A DNA stretch of 64,000 nucleotides from positions 62,001 to 126,000 of the forward strand of contig CAZBKZ010000002.1 of assembly GCA_964492615.1 (NCBI GenBank). The letters are read 5' to 3'. Source of the stretch: JAABTH01 sp964492615. Its GTDB lineage: Bacteria; Bacillota; Dethiobacteria; DTU022. Positions 26,874 to 35,797 of the stretch are shown here, piece by piece; position 1 is the stretch's first letter, and each line of letters opens with the position of its first letter. The notes below the pieces were generated by a model, which was given only the letters and a program-made list of their open reading frames with translations, did not search any database and was not told the DNA's origin. The translations under genes and the position numbers were made by a program.

Positions 26874-27698
26874 ATGTCAGAAGCATCGGGCAGGCCGATC
26901 GTTTATATTGTGTCCGATTCAATTGGGGACACGGCTGAATTCGTGGTTAAGGCTGTTGCTTCCCAGTTTGATTCAGTTGATTTGAAGGTGAGAAGAGTGC
27001 CTTTTGTCGAGGATCATGAGCAGATCAGGAGTGTACTTAAAGAAGCTTCCGAATGCAACGCGATAATTGCTTATACTCTTGTGGTTCCGGAACTGCGTCA
27101 TGCTATGGAGGAGGAAGCGGGTAAATATACAGTGGCAACGGCAGATATTTTAGGTTCCCTGATGGAAGCGTTCAGCCAGATTACCCGGAAAGAGCCTTAC
27201 CTTGAGCCGGGGCGTGTCCGACGTCTGGATGAACAGTATTTTAAACGTGTTGCCGCTGTAGAGTTTGCTGTCAAGCACGATGATGGCAAGGATCCCCGCG
27301 GGTTACTCAAGGCTGAGGTGGTGTTGATAGGAATATCACGAACTTCGAAGACCCCTTTAAGTATGTACCTAGCCCACCAGGGGGTAATGGTGGCTAACCT
27401 GCCCCTGGTTCCCGAGGTGGAACTTCCCGAGGAGCTGTTCTGGATTTCTCCGGAGAAAATCATCGGCCTGATAATAAATCCGGCACAATTGAGACAGATC
27501 AGGCAGGAACGCCTCAAAGCTCTCGGGCTGGGAGATGATGCCGATTATGTCAATATGGAACGCATAGAGGAAGAGCTTGCTTATGCCCGGCGTGTCATGA
27601 AAAAATTAGGTTGTACTGTATTTGATGTCTCAAATAAAGCAGTAGAAGAAGTTGCAAACCGCATCTTACAAATTACAAAAGGAGGCCAGGTAAATTGA
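26874..27698 (+). CDS. Pyruvate, phosphate dikinase regulatory protein (kinase/pyrophosphorylase)
   Basis: A DUF299-family enzyme that inactivates PPDK by ADP-dependent phosphorylation of a Thr and reactivates it by phosphate-dependent removal, making pyrophosphate. The N-terminal IVYIVSDSIGDTAEFV and the P-loop-like IGISRTSKTPLSMYLA are hallmarks. 274 aa is normal. Its stop overlaps the start codon of ppdK by 4 bases, so the regulator and its target are coupled. Confidence 0.95.
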   Translation: MSEASGRPIVYIVSDSIGDTAEFVVKAVASQFDSVDLKVRRVPFVEDHEQIRSVLKEASECNAIIAYTLVVPELRHAMEEEAGKYTVATADILGSLMEAFSQITRKEPYLEPGRVRRLDEQYFKRVAAVEFAVKHDDGKDPRGLLKAEVVLIGISRTSKTPLSMYLAHQGVMVANLPLVPEVELPEELFWISPEKIIGLIINPAQLRQIRQERLKALGLGDDADYVNMERIEEELAYARRVMKKLGCTVFDVSNKAVEEVANRILQITKGGQVN

Positions 27699-30337
27699 AA
27701 CAGGGCCATTATGTCTATCAATTTTCCCAGGGCGATCAATCAATGAAAACACTTCTCGGAGGGAAGGGAGCTAATCTTTCTGAAATGGCCCGAATCGGGC
27801 TGCCAGTCCCCCCTGGATTTATTGTAACTACCGAAGCATGTAATGAATACTTAAGCCGTGATGATGGCATTTGGCCCGATCTTGAAGAAGAGGTTCTTGC
27901 CAACCTGGCTTTTCTGGAAAAAAATACGGGAAGAATTTTTGGCGGAACGCCGCTCCTTTTACTTTCTGTCCGGTCGGGAGCAGTTATTTCCATGCCTGGG
28001 ATGATGGATACAGTTCTTAACCTGGGTATGAACAGTGAGACATTGGAAGTGCTGGCTGCAGAATCAGGAGATCGTCGTTTTGCTCTTGATTGCTACCGTC
28101 GTTTTATCCAAATGTTTGGCGATGTTGTTTTAAAAATTGAGCACCATCTGTTTGAAAATATATTAACCGAAGCCAGGCAGGGAAAAAAGGTGCGAACAGA
28201 TGCTGAACTGGAAGAGCAGGATTTGGAAAAAATTATTCGTGATTTTCTTCAGCTTGTCTACAAACAAACCGGTGCCCATTTCCCTACTGATCCCAGGCAG
28301 CAGCTTCTCAAGGCCGTAGAAGCTGTTTTCCAATCATGGAATACTAACCGGGCGGTTGTATACCGCAAGGCCAATCGAATTCCCGATACCCTTGGAACAG
28401 CAGTCAATATTCAGACCATGGTTTTTGGTAACCTGGGTGACGACAGCGGTACCGGGGTTGCTTTTACGCGCAATCCGTCAACAGGTGAGCGTGGCCTTTA
28501 TGGAGAGTACCTGTTTAACGCCCAGGGGGAGGATGTGGTTGCCGGAATACGTACCCCTCATCCAATCAAGGACCTTGACAGCGATATGCCGGCAGTCTAC
28601 CGGGAGTTTCAGCAGATCTGCAACAAGCTGGAAAATCACTACCGGGATATGCAGGATATTGAATTTACTATAGAAAAAGGACGACTTTTTATGCTCCAGA
28701 CCCGGACAGGAAAGCGGACTGCTCCTGCAGCTATTCGCATTGCTGTTGATATGGTTGAAGAAGGGCTAATCAACAAAACGGAGGCTTTGCGCCGTGTTGA
28801 TCCTGAGCAGCTGGAACAGCTATTGCACAGGCGTGTTGATCCCGATGCAGCATTGAATTATGTTGCCCGGGGTTTACCTGCTTCACCCGGCGCTGCCTGC
28901 GGCAAAGCCGTATTCGATGCAGACAGGGCTCAGGATATGGCTCAAAACGGAGAAAAGGTTCTCCTCGTTCGCCCCGAAACAACGCCTGATGATATCCATG
29001 GTATTATTGCAGCCCAGGGTATTCTGACCAGCAGGGGAGGAATGACTAGTCATGCCGCTGTTGTAGCCCGGGGCATGGGAAAACCCTGTGTCTCCGGTTG
29101 TGAAGAACTGCAGATTGACCTCGCCCGGGGCAAATTTACAATAAAGGGTGAGGAGTGTAAAGAAGGAGTAATTATTTCAATCGACGGCACAACGGGAAGG
29201 GTTTTTATCGGTGAGGTTCCTATGATTGAACCGGAAATGACGGCAGAATTCAGAAAGCTGATTGGATGGGCTGATGAAGTGCGCCGACTAAAAGTGAGGG
29301 CTAATGCCGATAATCCCGAAGACGCGCGTAAAGCGATCGAGCTTGGAGCCCAGGGTATAGGTCTTTGCCGGACTGAGCATATGTTTATGGCCGCAGATCG
29401 TATTCCTGTGGTTCAAAGAATGATCCTCGCTTCAAATCTGGATGAAAGGAATATTGCTCTGGAAGAACTCTTACCGATGCAGCAGGATGACTTTAAAGGT
29501 ATATTCAAAGAAATGGCTGGTTTCCCGGTAACTATACGCCTGCTTGATCCGCCGTTGCATGAATTCCTGCCTGATCGGGAAGAATTGGTGGTTGAGTTGG
29601 CCCGAATGCGCTGGGAAGGTTCAGCAGATGCTCCAATGAAAGAAAAAGAAAAGTTGCTGCAGAAGGTTCAGGCTCTTTCAGAATTTAATCCCATGCTCGG
29701 TCACAGGGGATGCCGTCTCGGCCTGGTTTATCCTGAAATTTACCGTATGCAGGTCAGGGCAATATTCCTTGCGCTATTTGAACTGCTGGAAGAAGGCATG
29801 CAGAAAGATAAGCTTAAACCCGAAATAATGATCCCTCTGGTTGGTCACAGGGAAGAAATGGTCAGGATGAAAGAGCTCGTTGATCAAACGGCAGCGCTGG
29901 TTTTTGATCAAAAAGGTGAAGAAATTCCCTACCTGGTTGGAACGATGATTGAACTTCCCAGGGCCTGTATGGTTGCTGATCAACTTGCCGAATCAGCTTC
30001 TTTCTTCTCTTTTGGCACCAACGACCTGACTCAGACAACGCTTGGTTACAGCAGGGATGATTCAGAAGGCAAATTTCTTCCTTTCTACCTGCAGCACAAA
30101 ATATTACCAGCTAACCCTTTTGCCGAATTTGATCGCGAGGGAGTGGGAGGCCTGGTTGAAATAGCCATGGAAAAAGGTCGCTCAACCAGGGATAATTTGA
30201 AAGTTGGAGTTTGTGGAGAACACGGTGGCGATCCTGCATCAATAGAATTTTTTCACTCACTGGGGCTCGACTATGTAAGCTGTTCTCCTTATCGACTACC
30301 GATTGCCCGCCTGGCGGCAGCCAGGGCAGCCCTATAA
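27695..30337 (+). CDS. ppdK: Pyruvate, phosphate dikinase
   Basis: PPDK interconverts pyruvate + ATP + phosphate and phosphoenolpyruvate + AMP + pyrophosphate; anaerobes use it in either direction. The N-terminal nucleotide-binding domain (LLGGKGANLSEMARIGLPVPPG) is followed by the phosphohistidine domain (TSRGGMTSHAAVVARGMGKP, whose adjacent Thr is the regulatory site) and the TIM-barrel PEP/pyruvate domain (SFGTNDLTQTTLGYSRDD, VGVCGEHGGDP with the catalytic Cys). 880 aa is normal. TTG start behind AAAGGAGG. Paired with its regulatory enzyme. Confidence 0.98.
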   Translation: MKQGHYVYQFSQGDQSMKTLLGGKGANLSEMARIGLPVPPGFIVTTEACNEYLSRDDGIWPDLEEEVLANLAFLEKNTGRIFGGTPLLLLSVRSGAVISMPGMMDTVLNLGMNSETLEVLAAESGDRRFALDCYRRFIQMFGDVVLKIEHHLFENILTEARQGKKVRTDAELEEQDLEKIIRDFLQLVYKQTGAHFPTDPRQQLLKAVEAVFQSWNTNRAVVYRKANRIPDTLGTAVNIQTMVFGNLGDDSGTGVAFTRNPSTGERGLYGEYLFNAQGEDVVAGIRTPHPIKDLDSDMPAVYREFQQICNKLENHYRDMQDIEFTIEKGRLFMLQTRTGKRTAPAAIRIAVDMVEEGLINKTEALRRVDPEQLEQLLHRRVDPDAALNYVARGLPASPGAACGKAVFDADRAQDMAQNGEKVLLVRPETTPDDIHGIIAAQGILTSRGGMTSHAAVVARGMGKPCVSGCEELQIDLARGKFTIKGEECKEGVIISIDGTTGRVFIGEVPMIEPEMTAEFRKLIGWADEVRRLKVRANADNPEDARKAIELGAQGIGLCRTEHMFMAADRIPVVQRMILASNLDERNIALEELLPMQQDDFKGIFKEMAGFPVTIRLLDPPLHEFLPDREELVVELARMRWEGSADAPMKEKEKLLQKVQALSEFNPMLGHRGCRLGLVYPEIYRMQVRAIFLALFELLEEGMQKDKLKPEIMIPLVGHREEMVRMKELVDQTAALVFDQKGEEIPYLVGTMIELPRACMVADQLAESASFFSFGTNDLTQTTLGYSRDDSEGKFLPFYLQHKILPANPFAEFDREGVGGLVEIAMEKGRSTRDNLKVGVCGEHGGDPASIEFFHSLGLDYVSCSPYRLPIARLAAARAAL

Positions 30338-30448
30338 AATGGAAAAATAAGAAGATTCAATCTTATATTTGTCAATTCAGATAAACAGGAGAAAGTTTTT
30401 TTTTGGCGAATAGTTAATGAGTTAAAATAGTTGCAAGGAGTGATCTAA

Positions 30449-32512
30449 TTGTCCCAACATGGCAAACATGGTTTGGTTTTGGAAAATATTTACCCTCCCT
30501 GTCAGTCAGCATGCCCGCTGCACCAGGGCTGTCGCGATTACCTGCTGGCTATAGCCACTGGTGATTTTGACAACGCGCTGTCTGTAATTAAAGAAACAAA
30601 CCCACTTCCTTTCGTATGCGGAACAATTTGTGCACATCACTGCGAGGATGAATGCCGCCGTAATGATGTTGATAAGCCGCCATCGATCAGGGCCCTGAAG
30701 CGTTTCGCAGTCGAATACGGAAAAGCCAGGGTTAAACCTCTCGCAGACGGGTTGAAAGTAGAAGGAAAAGTAGCGATTATAGGTGCCGGGCCAGCCGGCC
30801 TGACTGCTGCTTTTGACCTGGCAAGAATGGGGGCCGAAGTCACCGTTTATGATCGGGAGAGTGCCGCCGGTGGAGCTGTTCGACATTATATTCCCCTTTA
30901 CAGGTTGCCCGATGAAGCAGTGGATAAGGATATTGATGAAATTGCAGAACAGGGTGTAAAGTTTGAATACGGTGTAGAACTCGGAAAAGATATTACTATC
31001 GAAAAACTTGAGCAGGAAGGTTATCAGGCTATTCTCCTGGCCATGGGGTTACCGGTCAGCCGGGGGCTTAATATTCCCGGGGCAGATGGAGAAGGTATAT
31101 TAAACGCCCTGCCATTTTTACAGTCTGTAAAAAGAGATAGTTTCAAGTTTGAAGGTAATCCAACTGTTATTGTAATTGGCGGGGGCAACGTAGCCATGGA
31201 TGTGGCCCGTTCTGCGGTAAGGGCAGGAGCCGGAAAAGTGAAGCTTGCCTGTCTGGAATGCGACGAAGAGATGCCTGCTTTTGAATGGGAGATTGAAGAA
31301 GCCAGAGAAGAAGGCGTAGAGATAAACACTTCCTGGGGTCCGAAAGCTGTAGCCAGGGAAAACGGAAAAATCAAAGGTCTGGAAGTGGTAGAGTGCACTT
31401 GTGTATTTGATCCTGACGGGCGTTTTAATCCGGTTATGAATGAAGACAGTAAAAATCTGTTGTCCGGTGACATAGTTATTTTTGCCATTGGGCAGGGTGG
31501 CGATCCTGAGCCAGTACGTGATGAAATCGATATTGATGAACGGGGTCGTGTAGTATACAACAGCCGCACAATGACCACAAGCCGCAAAGGTGTCTTTGGT
31601 TGTGGTGAAATGATGATGGGCCCCGGGACTGCTGTTCAGGCCATGGCCAACGGACGTCAAGCGGCAGAAGCAGTGGCAGCTTACCTGGAAGGAAAGCCAT
31701 TTGACTCGGCGGAGCTTGAAGAAGTGCCCGAGCTGGAAAAGCTTGATCCGAAAGTTGTTGGTGAAATAGATAAGGTTGCTAGGCTGGATATTCCCATGAT
31801 GACTCCCGAGGAAAGGGTCCGTCATTTTAAACAAGCTGAACTTGGCTATGATGTGGAGACGGCAATTCGTGAAGCAAGGCGCTGCTTAACCTGTGCGGCA
31901 GGAGCTTGCCAGGACGAGGATTTATGTGTTCACTGCCTCACCTGTGTCCGTATTTGTCCCTACGATGTCCCGGTTGTTAATGAGGAAGGAAGGGTTACAA
32001 TTCGCAATGAGCAATGTCAGGCTTGCGGGTTATGCCTGAGTGCCTGCCCCGTTTATGCAATTAAGTTCAGAGCGCCTTACGTGGAGGATGCGGTCAATTC
32101 TATTGATCCTGCAGTGCAAAAGGCTCTTAAAAAGCGTAATGGAAAACCGGCCATACTGGCTATAACATGTGCTTACGGTGCCTTTGCGATGCCTGAATTT
32201 GTAAATAAGGAACATGAAAATTATGAAGTTGTCCGCTATCCCTGTGTCGGTAAGCTCGACTCCGTAGATTTACTAAAAGCATTTGAACTGGGGATTGATG
32301 GGGTTGTTGTTATCGGTTGTGCCGATAGCGAAAAATTTAATTGCCAGTATAAAGATGTTGGCTACTGGGCACAAAAGAGGGTTGAGCATGCCTGTGACCT
32401 GCTTGAGACTCTCGGTATGGAGAGAGACAGGGTTGCTTATGCTGAGTTGGCCGGTGAGAGTATGGATAATTTTGATAATCTGATTGAAGAAGCAGTCGCC
32501 AGGATAAAATAA
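30449..32512 (+). CDS. GltD-like FAD/NAD(P) oxidoreductase with 4Fe-4S and MvhD-like domains
   Basis: A 687-aa flavoprotein with four parts. Residues 1-100: GltD-type Fe-S domain (CQSACPLHQGC, CGTICAHHCEDEC). Residues 104-430: two Rossmann folds (VAIIGAGPAGLTAAFDLA for FAD, VIVIGGGNVAMDVARSAV for NAD(P)). Residues 470-545: two ferredoxin-type clusters (CVHCLTCVRICP and CQACGLCLSACP) after RRCLTCAAGAC. Residues 550-687: a domain like the MvhD subunit that links hydrogenase to heterodisulfide reductase (AITCAYGAF, RYPCVGKLD, GCADSEKFNCQ). It resembles HdrA/NfnB-type electron routers, but no HdrB/C, hydrogenase or NfnA gene adjoins it. Partner and substrate are unknown. Confidence 0.85.
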   Translation: MSQHGKHGLVLENIYPPCQSACPLHQGCRDYLLAIATGDFDNALSVIKETNPLPFVCGTICAHHCEDECRRNDVDKPPSIRALKRFAVEYGKARVKPLADGLKVEGKVAIIGAGPAGLTAAFDLARMGAEVTVYDRESAAGGAVRHYIPLYRLPDEAVDKDIDEIAEQGVKFEYGVELGKDITIEKLEQEGYQAILLAMGLPVSRGLNIPGADGEGILNALPFLQSVKRDSFKFEGNPTVIVIGGGNVAMDVARSAVRAGAGKVKLACLECDEEMPAFEWEIEEAREEGVEINTSWGPKAVARENGKIKGLEVVECTCVFDPDGRFNPVMNEDSKNLLSGDIVIFAIGQGGDPEPVRDEIDIDERGRVVYNSRTMTTSRKGVFGCGEMMMGPGTAVQAMANGRQAAEAVAAYLEGKPFDSAELEEVPELEKLDPKVVGEIDKVARLDIPMMTPEERVRHFKQAELGYDVETAIREARRCLTCAAGACQDEDLCVHCLTCVRICPYDVPVVNEEGRVTIRNEQCQACGLCLSACPVYAIKFRAPYVEDAVNSIDPAVQKALKKRNGKPAILAITCAYGAFAMPEFVNKEHENYEVVRYPCVGKLDSVDLLKAFELGIDGVVVIGCADSEKFNCQYKDVGYWAQKRVEHACDLLETLGMERDRVAYAELAGESMDNFDNLIEEAVARIK

Positions 32513-32546
32513 GCTGATTGTTTTTTATATCTTATTTCCTGTAAAG

Positions 32547-32576
32547 ATCCCCCGGCAGTTAATTAAGCCGGGGGAT
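32547..32576 (+). terminator. Terminator after the flavoprotein gene
   Basis: A perfect 10-bp stem (ATCCCCCGGC with GCCGGGGGAT) with a 10-base loop, followed by AAATTTTCTTTC. Confidence 0.8.
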
Positions 32577-32741
32577 AAATTTTCTTTCTCCACAATCGGC
32601 TATACCGGTTTAGTAACCCCAAAATGTTTTAAGCAGGAATGGTTGCAACGATGTCGAATTGAATATTAACAGGTTTATAAGCCTGCCAGTGAGGAGACCC
32701 ATTAAAGGTTTATAACCTCTTACCAATTATATCAGGGATCG

Positions 32742-32768
32742 CCTCGTCTCTTTCGGAGATGGGGTTTT
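32742..32768 (+). terminator. Terminator-like hairpin just upstream of dnaG
   Basis: A 9-bp stem with G-U pairs (CCTCGTCTC at 32742-32750 with GAGATGGGG at 32756-32764) and a 5-base loop is followed by four T residues, only 28 bases before the preferred dnaG ATG. Two further small hairpins (32670-32685 and 32706-32718) precede it, so this may be an attenuator in the dnaG-rpoD leader rather than the end of another gene. Confidence 0.6.
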
Positions 32769-32796
32769 GTTATCTATACGGGAGCAGGTGCAGCAA

Positions 32797-34638
32797 ATGG
32801 CTATCCGGGGAATTCCGGAAGAAATAATTGATGAAATAAGGCATAGCACTGATCTTGTTGCCCTGGTCGGTGAGTACATTAAGCTGGAACGCAGGGGTAG
32901 AAACATGGTAGGGCTTTGCCCGTTTCATAATGAAAAAACACCATCTTTCACAGTTTCTCCCGAAAAACAGCTGTTTCATTGTTTTGGCTGCGGAGTATCA
33001 GGAAATGCCTTCAGCCTGATTATGCAGTTGGAAAAAATGACTTTTCCGGAAGCGGCCAGGTATTTGTCAAGAAGGGCCGGGATAAAAATTCCTGAGCAGC
33101 ACTCATCAACCCCTCAGCAGGAGAGTCTGAAAGAAAAGATTTATAAGATTAACCTGATTGCCACCAGGTTTTATGCTTACCAGCTTCAAAAAAGTGATCG
33201 GGGGGGAAAGGCCCTTGACTATCTAATAAAACGAGGGGTTACCAACGAGTCTGTAGAAACTTTCATGCTTGGTTATGCCGGTGAAGAGTGGACCGGATTC
33301 CTTAATTTTGCCCGGGAAAAGGGAGTATCAACCGATTTGATGATTAAGGCAGGTCTTATTTCTCCGGGACGTGAAAAAGGACACTATGATCGTTTTCGTA
33401 ACAGGATTATTTTTCCTATATTCAACATGGCGGGGAGAATTGCAGGCTTTGGCGGAAGGCTTTTAATGGAAGGTGATAAGACTGGTCCCAAGTATCTTAA
33501 TTCGCCCGAGACGGCTGTTTTTAATAAGGGAGCCCTGCTGTATGGTTTGAATTTTGCCCGGACGGAAATAAGGAAACAAAAAATAGCTATTGTGATGGAA
33601 GGATATACCGATGTTATTACTTCATACCAGGCAGGTATAAAAAATGTAGTCGCTTCCCTGGGCACAGCTCTTACTGTCGAGCAGTGCCGTTTGCTTCGCG
33701 GTCAGGCAGAAACGGTAATAACAGCTTATGATGCTGATATCGCCGGTGAAACGGCAACCTGGCGCGGACTGTCTCTTTTGCAGTCCACAGGCTGTCTGGT
33801 CCAGGTGGTTGAACTGCCCGTCGGAGGAGATCCCGATTCATTGATCAGAAAAGAGGGTTCAGAAAAATTTAAGCAACTGCTGGATCATGCTCTTCCCCTG
33901 ATTGAATACAGGTTGCAGCGCTTAAAAGAAAAGTATGATTTAAAGAACGAAACGGGAAGGGTCAGATATATAAATGAATTAATGCCTTTCCTTTTATCGG
34001 CAGTGAATCAGGTAGAGCAGGATATTTATCTTAGGAAAGCGGCTGAAGAACTTGGTGTGGGAGAGGATGCCCTGCGCAGGGAGTTAAAAAAAAGACGTCA
34101 TAAAAAAAGTCATGACAATAAAGAAGGTAATAGCGCTATATCGGTCGAAGTAACTTCAGGTGGAATTCGCATGGCTGAAAAAATATTAATTTCTTTAATG
34201 GTTCAGAGCAAGGATATTGCTGAACAAGGGCGAAATCTTATTAAGCCGGATTATCTTGATGATGAAAATGTGAAAGCAATCTTCAATAAAATATGGAACC
34301 TCTATGATGCCGGAGAGGTCGTAAGTGCAGAAAAACTAATTAATAGTTTTGAAGATGACCGGACAGCCGGTATTGTTGCAGAAGCGGTGACCAGCCCGGA
34401 GTTGGAGGATTTATCGCCACAGGCAAGAAAAAGTAATTTTCATGATAGCGTTAATTCGATATACAGGCGTTGGGTTGACAAACAGCTCGGCGAGTTGCAA
34501 AAAAAACGGGAAGCATTAGAAGCGCAGGGTCTGACTGAAGAAGCAAATGAATTATTTCTCCGGGAAAGTAAATTATCGCTGGAGAAGAAGGCAGGCAGCC
34601 CCGGCCGCCTGGCGAAAGGAGGGGATTTCAATGGCTAA
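32797..34638 (+). CDS. dnaG: DNA primase DnaG
   Basis: DnaG makes RNA primers at the replication fork. The CHC2 zinc finger is CPFHNEKTPSFTVSPEKQ then CFGCG near residues 40-65; the catalytic TOPRIM region has VMEGYTDVITSYQAG and AYDADIAGETATWRG; a C-terminal helicase-binding region follows. TTG 32767 is possible but lies on the T run of a hairpin; AGGTG at 32786-32790 supports ATG 32797 (613 aa). Its end overlaps rpoD by 8 bases, the conserved dnaG-sigA pair. Confidence 0.96.
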   Translation: MAIRGIPEEIIDEIRHSTDLVALVGEYIKLERRGRNMVGLCPFHNEKTPSFTVSPEKQLFHCFGCGVSGNAFSLIMQLEKMTFPEAARYLSRRAGIKIPEQHSSTPQQESLKEKIYKINLIATRFYAYQLQKSDRGGKALDYLIKRGVTNESVETFMLGYAGEEWTGFLNFAREKGVSTDLMIKAGLISPGREKGHYDRFRNRIIFPIFNMAGRIAGFGGRLLMEGDKTGPKYLNSPETAVFNKGALLYGLNFARTEIRKQKIAIVMEGYTDVITSYQAGIKNVVASLGTALTVEQCRLLRGQAETVITAYDADIAGETATWRGLSLLQSTGCLVQVVELPVGGDPDSLIRKEGSEKFKQLLDHALPLIEYRLQRLKEKYDLKNETGRVRYINELMPFLLSAVNQVEQDIYLRKAAEELGVGEDALRRELKKRRHKKSHDNKEGNSAISVEVTSGGIRMAEKILISLMVQSKDIAEQGRNLIKPDYLDDENVKAIFNKIWNLYDAGEVVSAEKLINSFEDDRTAGIVAEAVTSPELEDLSPQARKSNFHDSVNSIYRRWVDKQLGELQKKREALEAQGLTEEANELFLRESKLSLEKKAGSPGRLAKGGDFNG

Positions 34639-35746
34639 GGATACAGGAAAAACAGTATCACTGGAAGATGCCCAGAATGAGCTTTTCGAACGGGGTAAAA
34701 GCAAAGGGTCAATTGCTTACAAAGAAATCATTGAAACCCTGCAACCATATGAACTCTCAGTTGAAGCACTTGATAATTTCTATGATCGTCTTGCCCAGTA
34801 CGGAGTAGAAGTTATTGACGATCCGTCTACCGATTTGCGTGAAAGCACAGCAGACAGTGATTCTGAAGAAGAAACAAAGTCTGAAGCCAGCGACATTTCC
34901 ACTGTGCCGGAAGGGGTAACGGTAAATGATCCCGTGCGTATGTATTTGAAAGAAATTGGGAAAATTCCGCTCCTGACTTCGGAAGAAGAAATTGAACTGG
35001 CCCAGGCTATAGAACAAAACAATGATGAAGCCAGGAGGCGTCTTGCTGAAGCAAACCTGCGCTTGGTAGTCAGTATAGCAAAGAAATATGTTGGACGGGG
35101 AATGCTATTTCTCGATTTAATTCAGGAAGGAAACCTTGGTCTGATCAAGGCTGTTGAAAAATTTGATTACAGGAAAGGTTATAAATTCAGTACTTACGCT
35201 ACCTGGTGGATAAGGCAGGCTATAACAAGAGCTATAGCAGATCAGGCGCGAACTATCCGAATTCCAGTGCACATGGTAGAAACGATCAACAAATTAATCC
35301 GTATCCAGCGCCAGCTGGTTCAGGAACTGGGACGTGAACCGCTTCCGGAAGAAATTGCCCAGGAAATGAATATCAGTGAGGATAGAGTCAGAGAGATCCT
35401 TAAGATAGCACAGGAGCCTGTATCGCTGGAGACTCCTATTGGCGAAGAAGACGATAGCCATCTTGGTGATTTTATCGAGGATCATGAAGCCCAGGCTCCT
35501 GCAGATGCAGCAGCATTCGAGCTTTTAAAAGAACAGCTGGAAGATGTTCTTGATACTCTTTCAGCAAGGGAAGAAAAAGTTCTTAGATTGCGATTCGGGC
35601 TTGATGATGGGCGATCCCGCACTCTTGAAGAGGTGGGCCAGTTCTTTGGCGTTACCAGGGAAAGAATAAGGCAGATTGAAGCCAAGGCACTGCGTAAACT
35701 TCGTCATCCGATGCGCAGCAAGCGATTGCGTGATTACCTGGAATAG
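34631..35746 (+). CDS. rpoD: RNA polymerase primary sigma factor (sigma-A)
   Basis: The housekeeping sigma factor. Region 1.2-2 has DPVRMYLKEIGKIPLLT, FLDLIQEGNLGLIKAVEKFD and KFSTYATWWIRQAI; region 3 RIPVHMVETINKL; region 4 helix-turn-helix RTLEEVGQFFGVTRERIRQI. AAAGGAGGGG sits before ATG 34631 (371 aa); the frame upstream of this is dnaG out of phase. Ends in TAG. Confidence 0.98.
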   Translation: MAKDTGKTVSLEDAQNELFERGKSKGSIAYKEIIETLQPYELSVEALDNFYDRLAQYGVEVIDDPSTDLRESTADSDSEEETKSEASDISTVPEGVTVNDPVRMYLKEIGKIPLLTSEEEIELAQAIEQNNDEARRRLAEANLRLVVSIAKKYVGRGMLFLDLIQEGNLGLIKAVEKFDYRKGYKFSTYATWWIRQAITRAIADQARTIRIPVHMVETINKLIRIQRQLVQELGREPLPEEIAQEMNISEDRVREILKIAQEPVSLETPIGEEDDSHLGDFIEDHEAQAPADAAAFELLKEQLEDVLDTLSAREEKVLRLRFGLDDGRSRTLEEVGQFFGVTRERIRQIEAKALRKLRHPMRSKRLRDYLE

Positions 35747-35769
35747 TTACGATGGTATATTCAACTATA

Positions 35770-35796
35770 AAAAGAGCATTGATATAATGCTCTTTT
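35770..35796. terminator. Bidirectional terminator between rpoD and the ilvD-like gene
   Basis: An 11-bp stem (AAAAGAGCATT with AATGCTCTTTT) with a 5-base loop lies between converging genes; A and T runs flank it, so it can act on both strands. Confidence 0.88.
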
Positions 35797-35797
35797 C

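Noticed and set aside
31024..31834. Minus-strand genes within the flavoprotein gene
   Set aside because: Shadow frames of a strong plus-strand gene; no ribosome sites or recognisable motifs.
34547..34630. Extended N-terminus of sigma-A
   Set aside because: It lies inside dnaG in another phase; AAAGGAGGGG precedes ATG 34631.
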